Below are positions 23,100-34,221 of a stretch of DNA of 64,000 nt, one piece after another. The translations under genes were made by a program, and so were the position numbers. Origin of the DNA: Cliona cf. orientalis (lineage: Eukaryota > Porifera > Demospongiae > Clionaida > Clionaidae); assembly GCA_963930775.1 (NCBI GenBank), contig OZ005692.1, forward strand, positions 2,342,135 through 2,406,134, given 5' to 3'. The notes under the pieces are model-generated. The model did no database searches and had not been told where the DNA came from. It saw only the letters and a program-made list of their open reading frames with translations. Each line of letters starts with the position of its first letter. Position 1 is the first letter of the stretch.

Positions 23100-23700
23100 T
23101 ACCGTATAGCCGGAAATTTTCGCCTTTAATTTTTTGCCCAGGCGCGTCGTGGGCGAAAATTTTTTCAGCGAATTATTTTACCCAGTGAAAATTTTGTCAC
23201 GCCGAAATTTTTACACGCACAGGTTTTTACATGTGGCTGCCAAGCTGTAGTAGTGCCTCATGATCGACAGTCACAAACTCCATCTTTCTCAATCTTTCTC
23301 AATCTGCAGTCTAGCTTGATGTCGCTACTATCCTACTTCCACGTTGCTCCACGGGTTTTACCCGATCCTTCCGGACCCTAGGCCTATATCGGCGGAGCTA
23401 TCTCCTTTCGCCATCGCAGAGGCCAACGCTGCTGTGAACGGCGTGCAGCAAGCGAAGACTAAGGGAAGTAAGAGGCAAGGGACGTACAGGGAGATCAATC
23501 GTGCTGAGGATTGCGCGCGTGCGAATACGGTACCAGATATTCGGGCGTGGCGTGTTCATTCGTCGAGAGCTCCACCCACTACTTCCTGGTGAGCAACTCG
23601 CGCTGTGGGCGAAATTAAATTCAGCGAAATTTTTGTGCCAATACAAAGCATGAGCATTGAGCGAAACTTTTATCCAGCGAAAATTTTGTGCTATACGGTA
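23100..23700. mobile_element. MITE, about 600 bp
   Basis: Ends TACCGTATAGCCGGAAATTTTCGC and GCGAAAATTTTGTGCTATACGGTA are inverted and sit on TA. Interior is rich in AGCGAAATTTT words. Open frames inside have no recognisable protein. Confidence 0.7.
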
Positions 23701-24365
23701 GTACATAATTATGATAGTTAGTACAGGAGCTAGCTAGCTAGCTATCTACAGCCTTCCAAAATCTAGCTATTTTACCTCCAAAATAAGAAAAATAGCTTAC
23801 CTTTGTACTTATTTTAGTGATTTCAAAGTTTTGTCTCGTGTTTCCCACTGTAAAAGACAGCTAGAAACTCTCCATGCATTTAAGTGCAGCTGCCACATAC
23901 TAAATAATATGCGCATGCGTGATTATGATGTCATTGATATTAAAGTAGTGAGGTTCACCAGTAATAGGATGTCACCACCAATAATAGTAGTGAACTGCTT
24001 CAATAATTATAGTAGTGACATTCACTACATATTGACTTTACCACTTGGTGGTGAAACAAAAATTATAGTGATGTTCACCATTTAATTTGGTGACGATCAC
24101 CAGTCCGTTTATATATATAGCTACCCTGCACCTGAGGTACTCGGGTTTTCTTCAGAGTCAGTACAAGTGCATGATATAGGCTAGGGGGAAGGCACCTGGC
24201 TATGTCACTGAAAGCCTCTGTGACTACTTCAACTGAATTATGCACTTGAGAGCCACTAACTGTTTACACTAGCTGTCACTGATGCCTGATAATCCTTGGA
24301 TGCGTACTTAGACGACCCTTCCATACGGACGGACGGACAGACAAAAATCGCCAAACAATTGCAGC

Positions 24366-24402
24366 ATAGATAATTTAGTGTGCGTAGTCTAAATTATCTA
24401 TG
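24366..24402. repeat. Small hairpin
   Basis: CATAGATAATTTAG and CTAAATTATCTATG are inverted with a 9-bp loop. A similar hairpin is at 28195-28232 (TAATTAAGACTGCG / CGCAGTCTTAATTA). Confidence 0.55.
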
Positions 24403-24722
24403 ATTGCAGTAACCCTCCACCTACGCTTTGCGGCGAGGGTTAATGATCCTAGCATTGTATTCATTCTCTTATCTAAAGTACAGCGCAGCATGTAAAACGA
24501 TAAATTAATAGTTAATTGTGATAATACAAGTATTTTGGGCTAATTAAATTTACATTCATTTGCATGCATGCACGACTGCTATGAGGAAGAATGGAAGAAG
24601 CTAGCTAACTAGCCATGTGTACATGTATACAATAATAATAGTAATTATAGTACATTCAAAAATTAACCTTACAGTTGTAAATTGCAATTAATAATAATAT
24701 TATATCGCTACTGATCCTAATG

Positions 24723-27700
24723 TTACTTCGATTTCAGACTACCAATATCAACTTGCTGCAAGCAAAAGCTGTCTCCACCCACTATGAATAGCTCTCCATT
24801 AAGTAGAACTACGCAGGCACACTCCCTTCTAATTGAAGTGAATTCACCAACTTTCACCCACCTATTACAGCTAGGCTTATATAGGTGAATATATATATGA
24901 GCAACTCCTTCCCCCAATAGCTAGTAAAGCTCCATTTAAAGCCAGAGCTGTGCTTTTCGAATCTGGAGTGTTAGGCATGACTTGCCATGGTTGTGAAGAG
25001 AGCGTTTGAATAACTGCATCATGTATGAGATCATCAATGCAGACACAGAAACATTGAGTGGATTGGCCTGAAATATAATTATAGCCACCTAATAGGTACC
25101 ACATATTTCCAATGATTGAGGATGACATCTTGTACTGCCTATCAGGGAGAGGTGAAGCACGGTACCAGTAGCCAGTGAGACTGTCTAAGATTTCGACTAT
25201 CTAAGATTTCGACTATCGAATGGTGAGCATTATCAAGATCAAATCCCCCAGCTACCATTATCCATCTGTTTTTGTACGTAGCCACAGTTGGTCCACTACG
25301 TGCAGTGGGCATCGGTGGTAGTGTATGTGTCCAGCAATTAGATTCCTCGTTCCATATTCCTAGTTGATTTGTTCTTCGCTGGGATCCTTGTATCACTCCT
25401 CCTACGACTACTAGATTATTGTCCAGTGATGTCATTCCAAACCAGTAGCACTCGTAATCAGGGAGTGAGCTCCACTCATTGTTAGGGATATTATAGACCA
25501 TCACCACTGCATTCTTACCAAAACAGGATGATGTACCGGCTCCAACATACACTTTCTCATTTAGCACAATAGCCTCTGGATAGTAAGTCATACCATATGG
25601 TATTTTTTTACAACTCCGCCAATCTATATTCAGAGGATCTTTTGTTTCAGAAAGTGATGCCTAACATTGATTAAAAGGAAAGTAAGTCCCTGCAGCTCTA
25701 TAGCGTCATAATTACGTATACAACTATGAGGATAAAGTATTCTATAATAACAAGATTCTTACTGGAATAGGAGTTTCTGAATCACTCATCTGTATGTGAC
25801 ATTGTGCCAGCTGTTCCTCAAGCCTGCTTAAGTCAGCACCCTCTTTGTCTTAACTCAGCTTGATGATTTTCTTCTATAACCTGCATGCTCATCAATTTAG
25901 GGTAAGTACATATTATGTAATGGCTTAAATCACACTAGCAGTAATTACAATACCTGTATCTGCTGTTGCATTTCAGTGATTGTCCGCTGGTGTTCAGTAT
26001 TTCTCTGTCGAATCTGTAGCTCCATATCCTGAATCCAAAGCACATAGTTATCAGCGTCAGTGTTATTGAATTTTGTTAATGAGTTGTTGCAATTAATAAT
26101 TATGAAGTCTTCTGAAACTATATTATAAGTTTTTAGTATTATAGCTGTTTATCTAGGTTTGCATGCATGCATGGCATTTTTTCACAATAATTGTGTTTCT
26201 TTCAAGATCATAGAATAACAAAAATATGGGGATTCCCATGCAAGATTATAATAATAATATTATTATTATTATATAATTGAATGTGAATGTATGTATATAC
26301 TCTGGGTCACGCATTATTGTGGTCAATGTGTATGTAGTAGGCATAGGCGGCGGAACCCATAGGGCTTTGGGGCTGAAGCCCCCCCAATATTTGAGCCCCA
26401 TAATAGCCTTTTGATGACTATCTTACAGACAAATAATTGACAGTAGATAAATACATCAATATACCTACAAAATCTGCCTAGAATAAGTTCAAGAATCGAT
26501 CTTAGTGCACGTTTTCCACCACTTCTTTGTTTCCGATAACCGATAGCTCCGTATGACCTTTGAACTTCCATTAAGTGGGTGTGGCCCTAAAATTTATCGC
26601 GCGCGCTTCGCGCGCAATCAGTATTAGCCCCCCCAAACAAAAGTTACTTCCTCCGCCTATGGTAGGTAGCTAGATAATCTAGCCACGAACCTGAATCTGA
26701 AGATGTAGTTGGTGAATCACTTCATCTTTTGCCGCTAGTTCGTTTGTTTGCTCCCTCACAGTGGTTTGTGTCCCAATGAAAGCCTTCATCATGACCACCT
26801 ATCTCACAGCATCAGCTCTGGCGACAGCTCCACAAGGACCTTCAATGTCTGCCCGCATTCCCTCTAGAGTAGCTACAAGCTGCTCAGCTGTGGGTCGTCT
26901 TGAAGGAGAGTTGTAAAGGCATTGCTTTGTCATCAGCACACAGGGATGCCGTGCTCCAAGCATAGTGCCCTCCAACTGCTCAAAGTAATCTCTACGACGT
27001 TCAACTTCAGAACGAGCAACAAGCTCATCAGAATTATTCGGATTGGTGTAGTTTGGTTCAAGAAGGTTACCAGGAAATATCTGCAGAACACACAATCACA
27101 TTTATTATTGCAAACTCATTCTATACCCTACTTCAATGTGTATGCATGCACCCTAAAGGTAGCTATGGCAGCTATGTACAGGGCTTATTTCAGGGGGTGC
27201 TTTTGCCACCCCCTGGGATTGATTTTTTTCCCCTTTGGAAATTGGCCTTTCCTATAATGTTATATCATGGCCCCCTTGTATTTGTATTGACACCCCCCCC
27301 CCTTAAAATTTGCTGCTATGTGTTTGCCCCCTCTTGAGCGAAACCCTGTACGTAAATGTGCTTAATTTAATAACCTGGGTCAATGTAAATAGAGCGAGAT
27401 GACCAAACGAGAAGATATCAAGGCTGGGGCCATAGCGAGAAGCTGAAGTAAGTGCTTCGGGAGGCATGTAGACCAGTGTGCCTGGTAACCGAGAAAGTGT
27501 ACGAGCTAGCTGACCAGGCTGTAGGTTCACGATACGAGAATTTCCAAAATCAGTAATTTTAGCCACAAGAGAAGAGGTCAATAACACATTTTTTGCTGTT
27601 AGATCGCGGTGGACGATTTGAGGATTGTGTTTATGCAGGTAGACCAGACCCTTGGCGACATCTTCAAGCATGGAGCGTTTCAAGGCCAAAGGAATATTTG

Positions 27701-28146
27701 GAACCGTTTCAAGCAAACTATCAAGATTCCCATCCAGTCTCTCCATCAGCAGCACAGGGAGTTGGCAGCTGGGGAGGAAACACACACCCATGAATTGGGT
27801 GATGTTGGGGTGACGAAGATCAGATATCAGCTGACACTCCTGCACGTATCTGCTAGCCATATCCTGTACTCCAACATTGCCAGCATCGAGTAAAGCCTCG
27901 TGGATCTTCTTTCCAGCACATATTAAACCGTTGACTTCGACCTGTGGTGATCATGAAGAGTGGAGCTACGTGACACGCCCCGCGTTTCAACGCTATGCTA
28001 TTCCGATTTTTCAACTTTACTATTACCTCTTCCACTGATCCGTAAGATCCAATGCCTAGCAGGCTGTCTGTGGTAGTTCCCTCCACTACGAAGCAAGCGA
28101 TGTTTGGATCGTTCTGAAAGACCTGAAAACGTCTTGGAGCCGCCAT
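24723..28146 (-). pseudogene. Kinase-coiled-coil-Kelch gene, cassette A, degenerate
   Basis: Same exon plan as the intact cassette-B gene. Exons: 28146-28027, 27941-27375 and 27080-26691 (kinase, intact lengths 120/567/390 nt), 26028-25954 (coiled coil, DMELQIRQRNTEH, not found in B), 25880-25763 (coiled coil), and 25660-24723 (Kelch). Disabling changes compared with B: a TAG nonsense codon at 26801-26799 in the third exon, a 1-nt insertion in the 25880-25763 exon, a 16-bp tandem duplication near 25190-25220 in the Kelch exon, and a 4-nt TATA gain near 24890. A MITE (26342-26661) sits in an intron. The small exon found in B at 35317-35243 was not found here. Several independent breaks make this a pseudogene. 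Confidence 0.85.
26342..26661. mobile_element. MITE, 320 bp, GTAGG target duplication
   Basis: Ends CATAGGCGGCGGAA and TTCCTCCGCCTATG are inverted; GTAGG is directly repeated at both flanks (26337-26341 and 26662-26666). The interior has GGCTTTGGGGCTGAAGCC and a CGCGCGCTTCGCGCGC palindrome. The corresponding introns of cassettes B and C lack it. Confidence 0.75.
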
Positions 28147-28261
28147 ACTTCTATGCAAATCTGTACACATACATATACAAGGTTCGACAGCCCATAATTA
28201 AGACTGCGTAACCGCAGTCTTAATTATCTATGGACAGGCGTCAGTGTCATGGAAATTCCTT

Positions 28262-31200
28262 GGGAGTCTGTAAACAGTGGACTGGACTGCTGGAATGGAT
28301 TACTGGTCCAGGACTGACTTTTGACCTCAGATTTAGCCACTAAATAGGGCATACATAATAGCCACAAGTGACAAGGATGTTATTTGTGGGGAGCCTGCAG
28401 AATTTAAGCACAACTTGGTATGGCTACCTACATGAATACATTTGTAACTATTTTAGTAAATCCCTGAGTATTAGAGTTTAATATAGCTAGCTACATACAT
28501 TTAATATGTCACTGAGTCAATCCCCTTTAGGTCGATGAGAATATCGAAGATTTCCTGTATATGCTCAGATTCCGGTGCATTCAGAATGTGCATTGTGTAT
28601 TTGTGCACATATAAAGCTTGTGTTTAATTGAACCCTTGACCACATCCCCAGTGGCTGTATAGTTCTAATGGTGCATGTGGTAAAGGTCGTCAATACACAC
28701 ATCGATGCCAGGGCCTCAATCGTAGAGATGGAGTCCAAGATCAACTTTCGACTTCGAGTTTCGATGCTTCTATCAAAGGAGATGAACTCGAGAGCACAGT
28801 ACAGCTTCCGAACTTCAGATCGGTCATGGTATGACGCGTGCTATAAATAGCGCAAGGCTAGCTTTATTTATCCACTGGATTACGTCAGCCAAGAGAACGC
28901 GTGAAGTTCGGCCGGCATTACTTGTCGGAGAAAGTAGCACTCAGCTTTTAATGTATTCGCTGGATATGTATGTAAGTTAATATATGATTCTGTGGATTTT
29001 CAGGTCTCAGAAGTGTTCTGTAAAGGCTCTGAATTTTAGCGCTATGACGACATAGGTTACATCATAATTACCTAATAACCGCAAAAAAGTAAGTTTATAC
29101 TGGGGATGTAATGTAATGAAAAACTTAGAGACTACATCCCGAGTCCCTCATAAGTATTGCACCGCGCTTACTGTACGCCGCCATAATTCGAACTAGGACA
29201 CATCGACAAACTGCGCATGCTCCGTATACGCGTATATTGGGGCGCGCGGCTCGAGCCGGTTGACCCGGACGTGACCTCCACCTTGTGCCTGCCATGTGCT
29301 ATATATAGACTGAATAGGGAAATCCCCCCGAGCGCGTGCTTGCCAAAGAAAGCGAACTGAGAAAATCGCCATATCTCATCGATAGTCCACGATGTCTTCT
29401 ACGCTAGGTTCGAATTCTGGGCCCCAACAAGATTTCATGCGCGCTAAGCATTTTGAAACAGTCTTAACCGCATTTTCATCATCATTAATCATCATTACTC
29501 ATAATTACCTCATCGCGCGGCCGATTTGTTTTTTTTTCTAATTGGGACTCGGGATGTAATGAAAAACTTAGAGACTACATCCCTCGTCCCTCATGAAAAG
29601 TATTATACCTCGCTACTGTACGCCGCCATAATTCGAACTAGGACACACCGACAAACTGCGCATGCTCCGTACACGTGAGTATTGGGGCGCGCGGCTTGAG
29701 CCGGTTGACCCGAACGTGACCTCCACTGCAATGTGCTAGACTGTATGGGGAAATCCCCTCAGAGAGCTCGCTCGCTAAAGAAAGCGAACTGAGAGAATCG
29801 CCATATATCATCGATAGTCCACGATCTCTTCTACGCTATGTTCGAATTCTGGGTCCCAACACCCTGTCATGCGCGCTAAACATTTTGAAGCAGTTTTCAC
29901 CCCAATTTCATCATAATTTCATCATAGGTGTTGTCATTAATTACCTCATTACTTTCGTCATCAATTACTCATCGCGCGGCCGAATTTTTTTTGTGGATTG
30001 GGACTCGGGATGTAATGAAAAATTTAGAGACTACATCCCGAGTCCCTCGTGAAAAATAGCCGCCATAAATTCGAACTAGGACACATCGAACAACTGCGCA
30101 TGCTCCGCTCACGCGTATACTGGGGCGCGCGACTGAATAGGGAAATCCCCTGCCCTGAAAACGAGCTCGCTAGAGAAAGCGAACTGAGAGAAACGCCATA
30201 AGGATATCATCGGATAGTCCACGATCTCTTCTACGCTAGGGTTCGACTTTTGGGTCCCAACAACCTTTCATGCGCGCAAAACATTTTGAAGCAGTCTTCA
30301 TCCCAATTTCATCATAATTTCATCATAATTTCATCACAGGTTTCATCATAGGTTTCATCATAATTACTCATCGCGCGGCCGAATTCTTTTTTGCGGATTG
30401 GGACTCGGGATGTAATGAAAAAGTTAGAGACTACATCCCGAGTCCCTCACGCCAAGTAGCCACATCGATAAACTGCGCATGCTCCGTATACGCGTACAAT
30501 ATTGGGGCGCGCGGCTAGGCTTGATACTGGGGATGTAATGAAACACTTAGAGACTACGTCCAGAGTCCCTCATGAAAAGTAGCCGCCATAAACTCGAACT
30601 TGGACGCGTCGACAAACTGCGCATGCTCCGTACACACGTATATTGGGCGCGCGTCTTGAGCCGGTTGACCCGAACGTGACCTCCACTGCCACGTGCTAGA
30701 CTGAACAGGGAAATCCCCCCGAGTGCGAGCTCGCCAAAGAAAGCGAACTGAGAAAATCGCCATATCTCATCGATAGTCCACGATCTCTTCTACTCTAGGT
30801 TCGAATTCTGGGCCCCAACACCCTGTCATGCGCGCTAGACATTTTGAAGCAGTTTCACCCCAATTTCATCATAGGTTTCATCATCATTTCATCATAGATT
30901 TCATCATCATTACCTCATCGAGCGGCCGAATCGATTTGTTAATTGGGACTCTGGACGTAATTTACATGCCCAGAATCTGATATCAATTCCTCTGCATCTG
31001 AACAATGTTTCAGAATACTTTAGTTCAATACTTACATTCCCAAAATCTGATAATAAGTACATTCTGGAAAATCAGGAGTGCATATTAAATAAACAAAAAC
31101 ATCTATAATACTAGAGCTCATAGAGCACATACCCCGTGTGCCATGGCTATATCACCCATGGCCATGCCTCTTCTTAGAGGCCTCTATTCTTTGAATTTTA

Positions 31201-31996
31201 ATCTCTTGCTACTCACAAGCTTTTTCGTTCCCTTCTGAGATCCATGATCACAGATGGCATTAATTTTGTGCTAGAAGCATGCTCAGGGCTGCCATAATCT
31301 TTTGACAATAAAATTAATCCTAAGGAACATACCCCAAATCCTGAGATAATTATGGAAAATATTATGGGAGTAGAAGGCTAAAAAAATCCTAATATCCCTA
31401 ATTTGCATATGCTAATGAAGCAAAATAGATGTTCAAAAATCCTAACAACATTATTAGGATAAAAATCCTAATCTTTGGCAGCGCTGTATGCTGTAGAGAA
31501 GCTCGAGCATGTGCAGTAGACTCCCCAGTTCATAAGTACTAGGTGGGCGTGTCCGATATATTTGCACGATTTGTAGCTCCCTTGGGTATTGCCTAGGGTT
31601 AAGAACGAGAGTTGCCGATTTTTATGCTGACAGACGACAAACTGATTGCTTTGCCCCTGCTGCACATGCACGCACGTGGGGTAATGATAATGAAGAAAAG
31701 TGAGGGCGTCCCCCCCCCCCCCCCCCCCCCAAAATTAATACTGCCTATAATCTGTGGCTGTACATGATTATGGATACTTCAGTGGCCAATCTTAGCTCAG
31801 AGTGATACTCAACTTCTATTGTGTTGCAGAAACAAAAAGTATTTAGTTCCCATAAATTATGCAACTGATACATGTCATTAGCTTAGGGCACCTATATAAC
31901 TCACTGTAAAATCGACATACTAGTCTACATGTATGCTAAATTTGAGGTCAAAGGGCAGTCCAATATTCCAGTCCAGTCCACTGTTTACAGACTCCC
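28262..31996. mobile_element. 3.7 kb TIR element with 9-bp target duplication, splitting cassette A
   Basis: Begins GGGAGTCTGTAAACAGTGG and ends with its inverse; the ends match perfectly for about 28 bp and then partly for about 75 bp. AAATTCCTT flanks both sides exactly (28253-28261 and 31997-32005). Cassettes B (near 38650) and C (near 57395) show the uninterrupted site AAATTCCCTTAA. A 9-bp duplication is typical of Mutator-like elements. No transposase was found inside; the content is other repeats, mainly the array at 29104-30965. Confidence 0.78.
29104..30965. repeat. Tandem array of about 430-bp units, five copies
   Basis: Units begin at about 29104, 29548, 29998, 30398 and 30529; the fourth is cut to about 130 bp. 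Each junction is a hairpin: GGGACTCGGGATGTA ... TACATCCCGAGTCCC with a 17-bp loop, so neighbouring units share one end. Repeated words include AACTGCGCATGCTCCG, GAAAGCGAACTGAGA and CGATAGTCCACGAT. A single inverted copy is at 4371-4785. Confidence 0.8.
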
Positions 31997-32005
31997 AAAT
32001 TCCTT

Positions 32006-33640
32006 AAGCATGCACATGCGCATTGGATGATAATGGTGATAGCGTATTCGCACTCAAGTTCACAAGTTAATTATAAAGTGTTGTATACACGCATGCCTAA
32101 TAATATTCTGATAATGAAATTAAACTTGCTACACATTAAACAAGGAATAAAATTTAAATAACATACCGACAACAAAATTAGCCTCACAATAAAATAATAG
32201 CTGTGAGCACAATGAGGAAAACAGAGAGCAACTGAGACCACCTCAGAGCTAATGCTCCATCAGTACCAGGCCCAGTAAATGACACAGTTACAGGTCCACT
32301 GGCCGTGGACTGAAGTTGGAACTCCACTGGATAGTGATCGCTGACGTTTGATGTTAGTTGAGAACTTAGGCTGTATGCTGTGTCAAATCTAAACACTTGA
32401 GCACTTTGATTAGCAACAGGATTGGTAATTTCACCAGCAATGATGATTCTGCATGACATTGTTTCATGGATCTTAAATTTATGTCAAAAATAATTATTAT
32501 TATTATCATCAGCATATTATTACTTTCGAATTTCTCTGTCCACTGGAAAGCAAGGCTAGTTCCAATTCATCGCATAGCTAGTCTAAGATCTTGACTTTGA
32601 AATTGAGGCTAGGGGTAGGTAAATTATGCTAATTTTTTGGCCTATAATGCTATTCTCAAATGCTCAAAAAATCCCTAATAATGCTCATGAAGTGTAATTC
32701 CCAATACATTGCCCATTATGCTCAAGTCGAACTGACTATAATGTTAATAAAAACCGATATGAGACATGAGGAAACTCAGTAACACTGTTGTCAAGAGCAC
32801 CCATTTCAGTTTTACAATCATTCGGATTCGAAAGTGGGTACCAGCTGATTGATTAACCCTTTACCGGTCCACAATACGTAGTTCAGGCGTTGTGACAAAG
32901 GTCGATTAACAGATACTTGCGATTGTGTCCCCTAAAATTCTCAAAATTATGCCAGTTGATACCTATAATGCTAGCATAATTCTCAAATGCTTACACACAC
33001 CTATCATGCTCAAAATTATGCCGGCATAATTTATCTACCCCTAATTGAGGCATACTGCTATGATGGTCTTATTACATACTTGATCATGAAAACTTGGAGA
33101 TTTAACTAGCTAGTTATAGCTGATAGGGATGATGTTCAATCAATTATTCATTCAAGTATCCCAACTGTGAATATAGATGTACTTTGGACACTATCCATCC
33201 CCAAGACATCTATAGGTGGAATTTGGACTTTTTGTCTCATTCTTTCACCCATATTATGTGTTAGTACATTCATTAAGGCAATTGATACTCTTCTCTTAAT
33301 TTGACCACATCATAGCCTTTTTTCCACTGCTTATATATCACCATTTGTGTCCTATAATAGTGTCCTAGCTATATAGTGTCCTATCGTATGGCTGTTTGTC
33401 TCTCCACTCCATTAAAGCTACTCTGTCATATTAACAGAAACTGGGATCCAAAGAAACCTATTAGTACTTAAAATCTGTGCCACATTTCTTCTTCTTTCTT
33501 ACTCTAAGATTCTATTCGTATCCATTAGGCTTCATTTGCTATAGCCTTGTATGATTGCAGCGGTAATTCGATCTATGATGATACTGTATTACTATTAATT
33601 TTGATTCGACAGTTACATTAATCATATTCCATAATAATAT
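32006..33640. other. Region around the DNase A remnant and the A/B cassette boundary
   Basis: Apart from the DNase exon at 32448-32184, I see no coding region. AT-rich; around 32620-33050 the word AATTATGC and variants of CATAATGCTCAA recur in both orientations. None of DNase exons 1-4 is found here. Confidence 0.4.
32184..32448 (-). pseudogene. DNase I-family last exon only, cassette A remnant
   Basis: Begins after an ATGCAG acceptor with [10 protein letters not shown], contains SDHYPVEF with the catalytic His, and ends in the hydrophobic tail [15 protein letters not shown] plus stop at 32184. It is 36 nt longer in frame than the B and C copies, adding 12 residues rich in Gly/Pro/Thr after QSTA. 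Exons 1-4 are missing upstream, so it cannot encode a nuclease alone. Confidence 0.85.
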
Positions 33641-33643
33641 AAT

Positions 33644-33931
33644 ATGGTTCTTGCACTGTCTATCATAGCAGTCTTTGTTGTTCTACCACCACTACTTTTG
33701 CTTCTTTATCCTACGAGTTTTAGTGTTCCATATTCTCTTGGGAGCTGTGTTCCTCACGATGAGAAGAAGTGGATGAATCATGCTGACGGATTATTTCTTT
33801 TCACTTTGGGAGCACTGATGATTACAAAACATCTTGGTGAGAAATTTACTTTCATTATGGGAACTATGATTGTAACCTTGGTAACGGCTTCTGCTTTGTT
33901 GTACTTCATTATTTTGTACTTGTGCAACTAA
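33644..33931 (+). CDS. Small hydrophobic ORF, possible membrane-protein tail
   Basis: 95 codons with three hydrophobic stretches (SIIAVFVVLPPLLLLLYP, GLFLFTLGALMI, FIMGTMIVTLVTASALLYF). The LPPLLLLLYP turn resembles the last transmembrane segment of large sponge adhesion/EGF-type membrane proteins, so it may be the terminal exon of a broken gene. No upstream exon was recognised. It lies at the boundary between cassettes A and B. Confidence 0.3.
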   Translation: MVLALSIIAVFVVLPPLLLLLYPTSFSVPYSLGSCVPHDEKKWMNHADGLFLFTLGALMITKHLGEKFTFIMGTMIVTLVTASALLYFIILYLCN

Positions 33932-34221
33932 ATGCAAAAATCAATGATCCTAGCATTGTATTCATTCTCTTATCTAAAGTACAACGCAGCATGTAAAACA
34001 ATAAATTAATAGTTAATTGTGATAATACAAATATTTTTGGGCTAATTAAATTTACATTCATTTGCATGCATGCACGATTGCTATGAAGAAGTATATAAGA
34101 AGCTAGCTAGCTAGCCATGTGTACATGTATACAATAATAATAGTGACAATAATAATTATAGTACATTCAAAAACTAACCTCACAGTTGTAAATTGCAATT
34201 GCTATATAACTGGTCCTAATG

